The notes beneath the pieces were generated by a model. It was given only the letters and a program-made list of their open reading frames with translations, did no database searches and was not told the origin of the DNA. Below, one piece after another: positions 33,856 to 42,087 of a stretch of 64,000 bases of DNA. Position numbers and translations under genes: made by a program. Position 1 is the stretch's first letter, and every line of letters begins with the position of its first letter. The stretch is from Selenomonas sp. F0473 (lineage in GTDB: Bacteria; Bacillota; Negativicutes; Selenomonadales; Selenomonadaceae): NCBI RefSeq assembly GCF_000315545.1, contig NZ_JH992902.1:1384470-1448469 (forward strand), read 5' to 3'.

Positions 33856-34121
33856 AATACCGCGTGGAGAGTGCAGCGAGTTTCGATAAAGACTTTAAGA
33901 AACTAGATAACTACACGAAACGCATGATTCAATCGTGGATTGAAAAGAATCTCATAGGCACCGAAGACCCGCGGGCACACGGCAGAGCGCTCACCGCAAA
34001 CCGTAAGGGACAGTGGCGGTACCGCATCGGCGATTACCGATTGATCTGTCTTATTGAAGATACAAAGCATGTCATTCTTCTGCTAAGTGTAGAGCATCAC
34101 AGGGATATATATACTGCCTGA
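33852..34121 (+). CDS. RelE-type mRNA interferase toxin
   Basis: An 89-residue RelE/ParE-fold toxin: YRVESAASFDKDFKKLDNYT, then GRALTANRKGQWRYRIGDYRLICLI and VHRDIYTA-like VEHHRDIY end. The basic Arg/Lys and the terminal Tyr/His positions expected for ribosome-dependent mRNA cleavage are present, so it looks intact. GTG start, GGGAGG upstream inside relB. Confidence 0.85.
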   Translation: MKYRVESAASFDKDFKKLDNYTKRMIQSWIEKNLIGTEDPRAHGRALTANRKGQWRYRIGDYRLICLIEDTKHVILLLSVEHHRDIYTA

Positions 34122-34183
34122 GTTCATATATGAACAGTAAACGGGGCAGGCGCGCGAAATACCATCGCGCGTCTGCCCCGTTT
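34122..34183 (+). terminator. strong terminator after relE, with a small palindrome
   Basis: A 19-bp stem with one mismatch (34139-34157 with 34165-34183, arm AAACGGGGCAGGCGCGCGA) is preceded by the palindrome GTTCATATATGAAC (34122-34135), directly after the relE stop. Confidence 0.8.
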
Positions 34184-34202
34184 CGTATGAGATGATACGG
34201 CG

Positions 34203-34241
34203 TCAGCCTAGTTCGTAGCCCGCATCGTCGAGGACGGCGGC
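34203..34241 (-). pseudogene. 3'-end remnant of a heavy-metal-binding (copZ) gene
   Basis: Thirteen codons reading AAVLDDAGYELG and stop match the last codons of the CopZ domain at the end of copA (50944) and the frameshifted copZ copy at 35045. No other part of the gene is present. Confidence 0.7.
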
Positions 34242-34259
34242 ATTCCCTCAGAGCCGCGC

Positions 34260-34883
34260 CTACCAATCCCTTTCGCGAATGGCTTCTTCGATATCGATGT
34301 CGATGCCGTGCGTCCATAGGATATAGCCGACGCCCTCGGCGATGCTCTCGCGCGCCGCCGTCTCGATTTCGCTGTCATTTTCTGCGAACACGTCCTCCAA
34401 ATCGTTGATGGCGTTCACGATCTCGTCGAGCTTTGCCTGCACCGCATCGATTTCCGTCACACCGCCCGAGAGAAAATCGTCGAGTTTCAACAGCTGCGCC
34501 TTCACCTTATCGACCAAAAAGTCGGGGAAATATTCGTCGTCGTACATATCGCCCAGCAGTTCGTAATCGGGAGAGAATCCGCACTCGGCCACATCTATGA
34601 TAGGTTTCGGCGCGGGGGGAACAGCCGGCATCGACTTACATCCGCCTGTCGCAAAATCGCTGAAGCATTGCTCCGGTATCTCCATCAACATGCCGTTGAC
34701 ATGCAGTTGATACATTCTCTTCGCTGGATTCTGCACAAAATGCGTCGCATCGATGCGTGCAATCTGTTTGTCTGCATACTTCTCGAGACGGAGCGTCCCC
34801 GCCCCAAACTCCTCTGTGAACGTCCGGTAATCGTCGTAGTTCAAGCAAAATAATTTCCCATCGACCGATGCGATGTGGTTCAT
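34260..34883 (-). CDS. hypothetical acidic protein between two copZ ends
   Basis: A 207-residue cytoplasmic protein starting MNHIASVDGKLFCLNYDDY, with a helical, coiled-coil-like acidic second half (about 120-205). ATG at 34883 has AAAGGCGG upstream. No family is recognised. It lies between a 39-bp copZ 3' remnant (34203) and the frameshifted copZ (35045), so its insertion or a local duplication split an older tandem copZ arrangement. Confidence 0.65.
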   Translation of the reverse strand: MNHIASVDGKLFCLNYDDYRTFTEEFGAGTLRLEKYADKQIARIDATHFVQNPAKRMYQLHVNGMLMEIPEQCFSDFATGGCKSMPAVPPAPKPIIDVAECGFSPDYELLGDMYDDEYFPDFLVDKVKAQLLKLDDFLSGGVTEIDAVQAKLDEIVNAINDLEDVFAENDSEIETAARESIAEGVGYILWTHGIDIDIEEAIRERDW

Positions 34884-34991
34884 CGTGTGCCGCCTTTCTA
34901 AGACCGTGATCGATTCCAACGATACGCGCCTATTATAAGAGAACCGCGTGAGGCGGAAATTAAAATCACGTTTCTTGCAAGCGCATATAAT

Positions 34992-35036
34992 AAAAACTGC
35001 CGCAAGCGAAGTTCCGCATGCGGCAGTTCCTTTTTT
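34992..35036. terminator. bidirectional terminator behind the broken copZ
   Basis: AACTGCCGCA (34995-35004) pairs with TGCGGCAGTT (35019-35028); A run on one side and T run on the other. Confidence 0.8.
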
Positions 35037-35044
35037 GAGTCGGG

Positions 35045-35246
35045 TTAGCCCAATTCGTAGCCCGCGTCGTCGAAGGACGGCGGCGAGCTCCGTATGCGGG
35101 ATGTCGCGGCTCGTCTTGAACATCGCGGTGCCGGCCTCGAGGCTGACGTTTACATCCGAGACGCCCTCCATGCCGGAGAGCGATTTCGTGACGTGCTTGA
35201 CGCAGTTGGGGCAGGTCATGCCCTTGACGCTGATTGTTTTTTCCAA
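35045..35246 (-). pseudogene. copZ copper chaperone copy, frameshifted and cut at the start codon
   Basis: The frame opens MEKTISVKGMTCPNCVKHVT (HMA metal site CPNC) and matches the C-terminal domain of the copA product at 50944-51147. One extra base near 35076 (minus-strand CCTTCG where copA has CCTCG) shifts the last 12 codons out of frame. The ATG is replaced by TTG and the ribosome site is absent because foreign sequence starts at about 35246. Likely non-functional. Confidence 0.8.
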
Positions 35247-35315
35247 TGATAAAAAGATGAGTTTTCTTAGGGATACATAATCAACGTAGTTTTATCGACA
35301 ATCTTCAAGAGGAAG

Positions 35316-35350
35316 ACGACCATGTGGATGCAAAAATCCTGCATGGTCGT
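35316..35350. repeat. hairpin near the left end of the element
   Basis: ACGACCATG (35316-35324) pairs with CATGGTCGT (35342-35350), with an inner GGAT/ATCC pair. It could be a terminator protecting the element or part of a recombinase-recognised end. Confidence 0.45.
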
Positions 35351-35450
35351 TGCTTTATGAGAGTATATCTCAAAAAGTACTTGCAATTTCTGCCTCGGCG
35401 AGTGATAGATAGACATGGAAAACCACACCATTACAAAGGAGGACAACATC

Positions 35451-36245
35451 ATGGAACGCAATTACAACGTGAGCGGAGCAGACCGCAAGCGCCTAGTCAA
35501 GACTATCGGAGATGCTTTGGGAATCAGACCAAAGTATATGGAGACACCGAGCTTTGCCTTTCAGATTGGCAGTTACGAGGTCACTAAGCACGGCGTGCTG
35601 ATTTTCGAGAAGGATGAGCAGACGGCAAACGTCCTCGCAGCCATTGAAGCAGCAGGATTCATGGCAGAGCAGTCCGAAGGGGATGTTCTCACTGACAGCA
35701 GTATGGAAGAGGCCAAGGACACTCTGCAGGAGGAGGGTACACAGATTACGGAGATTGAAGCGATGGCGCAGACAGTCGAGGAACACATCATGGAGGAATC
35801 TGCCCCCATTGAGTCACAGGAGGATATCGTCAATCTTTCTATCAGTATGCCGAGGGAAAATTTCTCCGACACTGCATTGGCAAATTTAGATGCCTTGCTC
35901 AAAAGCAAAGGGAATCTCATCAAGGCGGCGTTCGACATCGAGGAGGTAAACTATACGCTGACAGAGGAGCGGATTACTTTCGCATGGTTTCACGGAACAC
36001 TCACGCCGGAGGCGTATCGTGCCTACGCTGATTTCATCAGCAAGCTGTGCGATATGGCACAGCGGCAGAAGCGTGTACTTGCCAAAGAAAAGAAAGTGGA
36101 CAACCCCAAGTACGCATTCCGCTGCTTCCTTTTGCGATTGGGGTTGATTGGAAATAAGTATAAGACCACCCGGAAAATTCTCCTTCAGAATCTTTGGGGG
36201 AACAGTGCATTCAAATGCGGACATCGCAAAGGAGACTGCTTATAA
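35451..36245 (+). CDS. mobile-element 'virulence protein' of unknown function
   Basis: A 264-residue protein. The N-terminal block GADRKRLVKTIGDALGIRPKYMETPSFAFQIGSYEV (about 7-42) and the later YTLTEERITFAWFHGTLTPE (about 175-195) match a protein widely carried by integrative elements of Clostridia and relatives and loosely annotated as virulence-related. An acidic linker lies between. AAAGGAGG is eight bases before the ATG at 35451. No enzymatic motif seen. Confidence 0.7.
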   Translation: MERNYNVSGADRKRLVKTIGDALGIRPKYMETPSFAFQIGSYEVTKHGVLIFEKDEQTANVLAAIEAAGFMAEQSEGDVLTDSSMEEAKDTLQEEGTQITEIEAMAQTVEEHIMEESAPIESQEDIVNLSISMPRENFSDTALANLDALLKSKGNLIKAAFDIEEVNYTLTEERITFAWFHGTLTPEAYRAYADFISKLCDMAQRQKRVLAKEKKVDNPKYAFRCFLLRLGLIGNKYKTTRKILLQNLWGNSAFKCGHRKGDCL

Positions 36246-36496
36246 TGAAATTTCCCAGTAAAGAACACATCGAAATGTTCCGCAAAAAGTACCCCGCGGG
36301 GACGGTGGTCGAGATTATCTCGATAGAAGATACCCAAGCGCCTCCTGCCGGGACATTGGGGACGGTTTGGGGAGTAGACGATGCTGGAAGCATTTTGGTG
36401 CGCTGGCAAAATGGCTCATCCCTAAGCCTTATTCCTGAAGTGGACGAATTCCGAAGTATGAAGGCTGCAAATAAAAAGTCAAGCCATCAACAGTAA
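36245..36496 (+). CDS. DUF4314 protein
   Basis: An 83-residue protein: YPAGTVVEIISIEDTQAPPAGTLGTVWGVDDAGSILVRWQNGSSL is the DUF4314 barrel-like signature. Its ATG shares the last base of the previous stop (TAATG), so the two are coupled. It is common on plasmids and integrative elements; function unknown. Confidence 0.8.
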   Translation: MKFPSKEHIEMFRKKYPAGTVVEIISIEDTQAPPAGTLGTVWGVDDAGSILVRWQNGSSLSLIPEVDEFRSMKAANKKSSHQQ

Positions 36497-36515
36497 AAAG
36501 ATGAGGAGTTGAGGA

Positions 36516-36546
36516 AAGGCACGGAAAGATTTTTTCTCCGTGCCTT
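36516..36546. terminator. bidirectional terminator between DUF4314 and the specificity gene
   Basis: GGCACGGA (36518-36525) pairs with TCCGTGCC (36537-36544). Confidence 0.65.
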
Positions 36547-36551
36547 CAGAT

Positions 36552-37931
36552 TTACGCAAATATAGTCTTCTCGAAATCTGTGTAGGCTTTTTTCCTTAAT
36601 TCTTCAGCTTTTGTATAGAACTTGTCGGCTCCGTCTTTTGTGGAGTAGTATTTCTTGATGATTTCCTCTTGCTCTGAGATTGAGGGAATCGGGATACGGA
36701 TAGAACCTATTTCGTCACTATTTATATTACACTGTCCTGCTGTTTGTCTGCTCATAGTATCGATTTGAAATCGTACCAATGGAAGCATGAATAGGATGTT
36801 CACATATTCTGGCAAAACTATAGAAGTATCAAACCGATACCGTATGACGTATGAGGCATAGGTGTAATCGCCGTCAAGGTTAAAGACTGCTGATTTCCCA
36901 ACGAGCTCTTTGCTGTTTGTTCTGTTAATCAGGAAGTCGCCTTTACGTAATAACCATTTATCCGGCTCCCTTGCCGTAGTCGCAGTTTTGCGTGGTAAGT
37001 ACTTTAAATCGTCTAAATCAAGAGCCCCATCGACGATGTTAGGCATTCGCAGCATTGGTATCATACCCGTTTTCTGTGTGGGAGATGCCTTTATCGACAG
37101 CCCGAAAAGCGACTCCTTTGTAAGTTCCGCAATTGTGTGTATGGGGGATTTGAAACTGTTATAGACCTTGTCCAATTTGCCTTCTTTTAAACCAAACGCA
37201 ACTTCCCAGCGTGATACGGATGAATAAGATATGATTTGAAGAATCGATGATGTTGTCGCTGTCGACACATCCTGCTCCTTCAAATCTGAAACTGTAGACT
37301 GGATATCGAATAGTAAGCCACTGCTGAAATCGTCCCCGTCAGACATACTTTTTTCGGCCGCCGCAATCGTGGCGTGATATACCTTTAGGATCTGTTCTTG
37401 TTCCGGGATTGGCGGAATAGGTGCCTCAATAGCTGCTAATTTTTCATAACTCAACGTTTGTCTAACCGAACCTGTGGTTGAATCTTTGATTAAAGTGTTG
37501 AAGTATTCGCTCCTCATCATCAACCATAAGAATTGTGGAATTAGAGTTTCCATGCAGCTGAAAACGACATATGCGGGACTGATGTAGTCACCTTTTAAAT
37601 CGGCTGTTTTAATGCCTATAGAGCCGACATTGATCCTGTACGGGTTATAAGCAAGCCAACCGCTTTCTACCCTGTGGTATTTCTGCTTTATCTTCTTACC
37701 CTTTTTAACACCGGCATCAAACATTCCGACCTTATTGGAAACGCCAAGAATAGTGCAATCCTCATCAGGGTAATCGGATAGCTGAATCTTTTCTGTTTGA
37801 TGAATTAAATGCTTTCCTAATGGCTCTACTGGATAGATTGACTTTATCTTGTTTAGCAGAAACTGCTTTACATCCCACTGCCCAAGTGAAGAAAACAAAA
37901 CATTGGAAAGGATGGCCGACTTATTGTTCAT
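36552..37931 (-). CDS. hsdS: type I-like DNA specificity subunit with two TRDs
   Basis: A 459-residue HsdS-like protein made of two similar halves, each opening SxGQWDVKQF / SVSRWEVAFG, holding a target-recognition domain and closing in a helical spacer (PIPPIPEQEQILKVYHATI near 200; PIPSISEQEEIIKKYYSTK near 430). Two TRDs predict a bipartite recognition sequence. It overlaps the nuclease-methylase gene by 11 bases, with AAAGGAGG upstream. This region is clearly A+T-rich compared with the host. Confidence 0.88.
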   Translation of the reverse strand: MNNKSAILSNVLFSSLGQWDVKQFLLNKIKSIYPVEPLGKHLIHQTEKIQLSDYPDEDCTILGVSNKVGMFDAGVKKGKKIKQKYHRVESGWLAYNPYRINVGSIGIKTADLKGDYISPAYVVFSCMETLIPQFLWLMMRSEYFNTLIKDSTTGSVRQTLSYEKLAAIEAPIPPIPEQEQILKVYHATIAAAEKSMSDGDDFSSGLLFDIQSTVSDLKEQDVSTATTSSILQIISYSSVSRWEVAFGLKEGKLDKVYNSFKSPIHTIAELTKESLFGLSIKASPTQKTGMIPMLRMPNIVDGALDLDDLKYLPRKTATTAREPDKWLLRKGDFLINRTNSKELVGKSAVFNLDGDYTYASYVIRYRFDTSIVLPEYVNILFMLPLVRFQIDTMSRQTAGQCNINSDEIGSIRIPIPSISEQEEIIKKYYSTKDGADKFYTKAEELRKKAYTDFEKTIFA

Positions 37932-40317
37932 TTAATACAACCTCCTTTTCATGGCTGTTTCTGCAATAAAATCCGTCTGCATTAAGACTGTATTCGACAT
38001 TGATTTTTTCTGAATACCATAAGTGGTTCTGAATTCGATAATCCCGATATTCATTCACCAAGGCAGGTAACTGATTGCCTTCTGATGCCGCTCCGGTGGT
38101 AGTGATTCCTGCATCATCGATCTTTGCAATCGGCACATCGTAGTCAAATTTTTTCTTTACGACGGGTTTGGTCTCATCCGCGATCTGTTTCTGCAGGTCT
38201 TTGAGAGCCTTCTCTGCAGACTTCTTCGAGTCTCTGTTTTCTTTCTGTTCCAGCTGAATGGCTTCGACCTCTTTCTCAATTGCAGAGAAATCCGCATCTT
38301 TTGCTTTTTTTGCCTGTTTCATTCGAATACGAGCATCCTTCAAATCTTTTTTTAAGATATCTGTATTGGAGCTACATTCGGCGATAGTGGTATTCAGGTC
38401 GTCGATTTCGGGTTGATGAAGTGCGGTTACTTCATCGAGCGCAGTTTTTTTACAACGAGCATATTCTTGCTCTTCCTCATCTGTAAACTTGCGCATAAAG
38501 ACGAGGGACGGCTTTACTGTTGCTCCTGCTGCGATGAACACATCTTGGGGGATCGAGCAAATGAGTATAAGTTTTGCACGTCCTTCAAAGTATTCTCTGA
38601 CTGTGGCAAGGTTTTTATTGTTAAGTACGCCTTCGGGGAGAACCATGCCCATCCTTCCACCTTTTTTGAGCAAACGAAGACACCGCTCCATAAAAAGAAC
38701 TTCCGTAAGGGTACTTGTGTTGCCAAGGTCGTAAAGCGAGAGTAGGGATGCACCGATGTGGTCATCAACCTGTTTAAGAGCTTCATCATAGGATTTCCCA
38801 TATTTTTGTTTGTATTTTCTTTTCATCTCCTCATCAGTAAAGCGATCAGCCTCGGAAATGAGCTGATTACGGTCAACATTCTGACCAAATGGCGGATTTG
38901 TCAGAATTACATCAAATCTTTCCTCGAATATACCGTTGACATTGAGCAGACCATCGTGATGATGTACGCCGCCGTGACCATCACCATGCATAATCATGTT
39001 CATTTTGGATGTTCGTGCCATACGAGGATTTGCATCCGTTCCATAAATACAATTGCGGGAAAGCTGATACATTCGACTCTCCTTGATAGAAGTATCTAGT
39101 TCAGTATTCAGTGCAGTTTGCATCGCATCTATTTTATCGCTGATTTCTATCTGTTCTTCTTCCAGCTTGCTGTCAAAGTCATTTCCTTCAAGAGAAGCTC
39201 TCAGTTTTTCTTTCTGTAATCTGACATCAGCCTCTATTTTCTCACGCACATATTCAAATGCTTTGATGAGAAACCCCCCAGAGCCGCAAGTTGGATCGCA
39301 GATAACTTCCCCTTCCTGAGGATCGAGTATCTCCGTCATAAAATCCACAATTGTTCTCGGCGTAAAGAATTGTCCAAGTTCACCGCGAAAAGTTGTACCG
39401 AGAAATTGCTCAAAAGCGATGCCTTTTACATCATCCTGTGTATCAGACAAATTGTAATTTTCCAGCTTCTCCAAAATCTGCACAAAGCTGTTCTCTCTGA
39501 TTTTAATTTCATCATTATCCTCGAACAGATGGTCTTCTTTAAATTCGATTTTTGTGGTGTCGAATAGGTTCTGCATATAAGCTTGGTCAATACCTCTCGC
39601 TTTTAACCCGGGACGCATATTTTTTTCGTAATTATCAGCTTGAGACAGATATTCCGCTTTGGTAAATACTTTTGTGCCTCTTTGCTGACGCTCATATCTG
39701 ATTTTCATAAAAAGTAGTTTGCTGATTTCGTCAAATGCCGCCTCTGGTGATAATTTATCATTATTGCGGATGATGTTATGGCAAGCCTGTAAAGTTTTTG
39801 TAAATTCCTCACGTGTGAATGTCTTTGTCTGATTCTTGATTTGCTCAATTTTCTTAGCGTCGTCGATGTCCTTAGCAGTAGGTATGGCTACAACTTCCTC
39901 CAGTTTTTGTGGAAGAAATGCCGGATCAACATTAAAGAACTTTGTTTCCTTCTCGTTTGTAGTAACAAAGAAATCAGCGTGTGCCCAAGCGGCATAGTTG
40001 AAGCCTTGATAGTAGTCCTCTACGCGGATTTTTACATTTTCAGCTTTGCATTCTATAACTATAAAAGCTGTTTTTTTATCATCTTTATCTTTTTTGCTTT
40101 TCCATATTACAATATCTGCACGAGCCTTGCCTTGCCCACGCTGCGAATTATTGACTTTTAACTCTTGCGCCATCTGGTCTAAAGAGTACCCATAGTCATT
40201 CACCAGAGTACAGACATATCTCTGCCTAACCTTTTCCTCCGGTTTTGCAACAAGCCACTTATTTGCTAATGGGCAAAATACCTTGCCATCTTTTTCTTGA
40301 TATTCAAGCTTTGCCAT
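37921..40317 (-). CDS. fused restriction nuclease and N6-adenine methyltransferase
   Basis: A 798-residue protein. Residues about 1-140 form an HSDR_N-like PD-(D/E)xK nuclease domain (ARADIVIWKSKK ... FIVIECKAENV; Asp and the ECK triad visible). Residues about 165-600 are an N6_Mtase/HsdM domain with GELGQFFTPRTIVDFM, the SAM loop DPTCGSGGFLIKAFEY and catalytic NPPFG (ILTNPPFGQN). A coiled-coil spacer lies at about 605-720. There is no helicase. With the separate S subunit this resembles BcgI-like type IIB/IIG RM-S enzymes rather than classic type I. Confidence 0.85.
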   Translation of the reverse strand: MAKLEYQEKDGKVFCPLANKWLVAKPEEKVRQRYVCTLVNDYGYSLDQMAQELKVNNSQRGQGKARADIVIWKSKKDKDDKKTAFIVIECKAENVKIRVEDYYQGFNYAAWAHADFFVTTNEKETKFFNVDPAFLPQKLEEVVAIPTAKDIDDAKKIEQIKNQTKTFTREEFTKTLQACHNIIRNNDKLSPEAAFDEISKLLFMKIRYERQQRGTKVFTKAEYLSQADNYEKNMRPGLKARGIDQAYMQNLFDTTKIEFKEDHLFEDNDEIKIRENSFVQILEKLENYNLSDTQDDVKGIAFEQFLGTTFRGELGQFFTPRTIVDFMTEILDPQEGEVICDPTCGSGGFLIKAFEYVREKIEADVRLQKEKLRASLEGNDFDSKLEEEQIEISDKIDAMQTALNTELDTSIKESRMYQLSRNCIYGTDANPRMARTSKMNMIMHGDGHGGVHHHDGLLNVNGIFEERFDVILTNPPFGQNVDRNQLISEADRFTDEEMKRKYKQKYGKSYDEALKQVDDHIGASLLSLYDLGNTSTLTEVLFMERCLRLLKKGGRMGMVLPEGVLNNKNLATVREYFEGRAKLILICSIPQDVFIAAGATVKPSLVFMRKFTDEEEQEYARCKKTALDEVTALHQPEIDDLNTTIAECSSNTDILKKDLKDARIRMKQAKKAKDADFSAIEKEVEAIQLEQKENRDSKKSAEKALKDLQKQIADETKPVVKKKFDYDVPIAKIDDAGITTTGAASEGNQLPALVNEYRDYRIQNHLWYSEKINVEYSLNADGFYCRNSHEKEVVLNEQ

Positions 40318-41416
40318 TGTAATTCTCCTCCGTTTGCATTTTCTTTCCCGCCTTTAACATTCTCTTGCGATTGCGAAATTCTCGCTGATTTTTGGCATTC
40401 CGTGCTTTCTGGCATTTTTCCTTGTCGCAGTATTCCTGCCGATTGTTCCTGCGAATGAAGAAGTCTCCGCAGTGGCGGCAGGTCATCATAACGCCCGTCA
40501 ATCCTTCGTGAGAACCACCGTGGTGTTCCTCGATGGGATCTTCTGACATCATGTGGGCAAGGGTGAGCCAAGCAATCTCAAAGACCGAATCCACATCTAC
40601 GGCAAAGGTCATACGTCCTGTTTTCGGACTGAGTTTGAGCTGCAGACGGAAATCCGGGACACTTTCCATGAGCAAATCCCGTAGCCGCTCGTAGTCATCG
40701 AAAGGCTCCACAGCATAATCGCCATCGGCGGTCTGCTTGGCAGGGTGCGCCTCCATATACGTGCGCTCGAGTTGCATTTCCTTGAGCAAGTTGTCCTTGG
40801 CGGCGCTCACGTCAATATTTTTTACATTCCTCATGTTATGTTTGTACCGCTCCAAGTACGGCAGCCCCGGGAAGCGTTTCTCTTCATCGTACATATCGTA
40901 GGTTTCATCGGAATCTCCCTCGCAAATCCGCATGAGAGCCGTGTAGAAACGGGCAGTATCATAGAGCTTCCCGAGTTCTTCCATAAAGGCATGAAGGGAG
41001 AAGGTGGCATCACGGCCAGCAAGCTCCGCTGTCATGTCGCAAAGGTCGAATTGCTCATCCGTCAATTCGCCGTAGACTTCATCTATATGATAAGGGTGCA
41101 TCACATCCTTGCACCAGTCCAAAATCAAATCCGTGAATGGCTTCTCTTTTGGGAGGTCATTTATTTTTTTTGCCAGATTGCACAAGCTGGAAAGTATGTA
41201 TCCTCCCGAAATGCAATCCTTCTGCGTTATATCCGGGGGATGATGAGCGTCGCATACGGGTATGGCAGCCCAAGTACCGTCCTTCAAATAATCAATCTCA
41301 TAATCGGCAAAGCGGAAGCTGTGGTAGACAAGCTGTCCCACGCCGCCGACTTCCCCAAAACCGAGCATATCCGTCTGCCTGTTGGCTCTCATGTTGTTTC
41401 GTCTATATCCCATCAT
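40304..41416 (-). CDS. hypothetical protein with C-terminal zinc ribbon, coupled to the RM genes
   Basis: A 370-residue protein. The C-terminal segment MTCRHCGDFFIRRNNRQEYC followed by DKEKCQKARNAKNQREFRNRKRM has a CxxC-x(15)-C-x(4)-C zinc-binding pattern and a basic tail, as in CGNR/AbiEi-like zinc ends. The rest is helical and unrecognised; it may be the DUF6076 type, from memory. It overlaps the nuclease-methylase start by 14 bases, whose GGAGGAG lies inside this gene, so it is the first member of a three-gene operon. The start (41416 or 41413) has only a weak ribosome site. Confidence 0.65.
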   Translation of the reverse strand: MMGYRRNNMRANRQTDMLGFGEVGGVGQLVYHSFRFADYEIDYLKDGTWAAIPVCDAHHPPDITQKDCISGGYILSSLCNLAKKINDLPKEKPFTDLILDWCKDVMHPYHIDEVYGELTDEQFDLCDMTAELAGRDATFSLHAFMEELGKLYDTARFYTALMRICEGDSDETYDMYDEEKRFPGLPYLERYKHNMRNVKNIDVSAAKDNLLKEMQLERTYMEAHPAKQTADGDYAVEPFDDYERLRDLLMESVPDFRLQLKLSPKTGRMTFAVDVDSVFEIAWLTLAHMMSEDPIEEHHGGSHEGLTGVMMTCRHCGDFFIRRNNRQEYCDKEKCQKARNAKNQREFRNRKRMLKAGKKMQTEENYNGKA

Positions 41417-41643
41417 TATCACACCAATCGTTTGATAGTAAGCGTTAGAGTAAGTATAAGCGTGAGTGTGAATATGTTGATTACGGTTATAGTTTATAGT
41501 AGAATAGAAACAAATACAAGGGGGTGTGAAAAAAATTTTTTCAAGAAAATAAAACACGTTCCCAATCGTCAGCGGATGTCAGCCGGAAACGGCGGTTTCC
41601 CGCATCAAGGGAGGAGTCTTTCTGTTTTGAGAGGAGATGCACC
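41417..41643. other. divergent intergenic region with short tandem motifs
   Basis: On the plus strand GTAAGCGTTA, GTAAGTATAAGCGT and GTGAGTGTGAA follow each other (about 41439-41471), a run of related 10-12-base units, between the zinc-ribbon gene (minus) and a small gene (plus). AT-rich TATAAAC boxes lie beside it. It could be a control or iteron-like site. Confidence 0.35.
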
Positions 41644-41799
41644 GTGAAGGACAGAAAACGACAACGGGAGAATCGGCGAAGGAAGCATCGAGAGGAGGGG
41701 CTTGAGAGGAAAAACATCTTCGGCGTCAAGGACATGACCGCCTACAATGCCGTCCAACGAATACGGATTGGAGGAAGGGCAACGCTCAAGCTGGCATAA
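41644..41799 (+). CDS. small basic protein of mobile elements
   Basis: A 51-residue protein, very basic at the start (KDRKRQRENRRRKHREEGL) with a GVKDMTAYNAVQRIR core, of a type often seen just before the HTH/primase genes of Bacillota integrative elements. GTG start at 41644 with GAGGAG upstream. Function unknown. Confidence 0.55.
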   Translation: MKDRKRQRENRRRKHREEGLERKNIFGVKDMTAYNAVQRIRIGGRATLKLA

Positions 41800-41818
41800 C
41801 AGAATAGGACGCATACGC

Positions 41819-41848
41819 GCCGCTCGAATGTTCGAGTGGTTTTTGTTT
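41819..41848 (+). terminator. intrinsic terminator
   Basis: CCGCTCGAA-TG-TTCGAGTGG stem followed by TTTTTG. Confidence 0.75.
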
Positions 41849-41875
41849 GCCCATTTTTAAGGGAGGTAGGTGTAT

Positions 41876-42055
41876 ATGGAGAAAACGACCATGAGCGTGC
41901 GGGAATTGGCGGAGCGGATGGGCATCAGTCTGCCGATGGCATACGACCTGACTCGCCGTGCAGACTTTCCGAGCATCCGGGTGGGAGCGAGAATCCTCAT
42001 TCCCGTCGAGGCGTTCCATACGTGGCTTGCCAAGGAAGCAAGCCACAAAGCGTAA
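41876..42055 (+). CDS. AlpA/excisionase-like helix-turn-helix protein
   Basis: A 59-residue winged-HTH protein (HTH_17 type): MSVRELAERMGISLPMAYDL followed by TRRADFPSIRVGARILIPVEAF. Proteins like this act as recombination-directionality factors or repressors. GGGAGG precedes the ATG at 41876. It lies just upstream of the primase gene. Confidence 0.8.
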   Translation: MEKTTMSVRELAERMGISLPMAYDLTRRADFPSIRVGARILIPVEAFHTWLAKEASHKA

Positions 42056-42087
42056 TGTATGACTGATTTTGCAAAGGAGGTGATATT

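Noticed and set aside
41439-41471. Possible CRISPR-like array
   Set aside because: Units are 10-12 bases, imperfect and without spacers; at most an iteron-like run.
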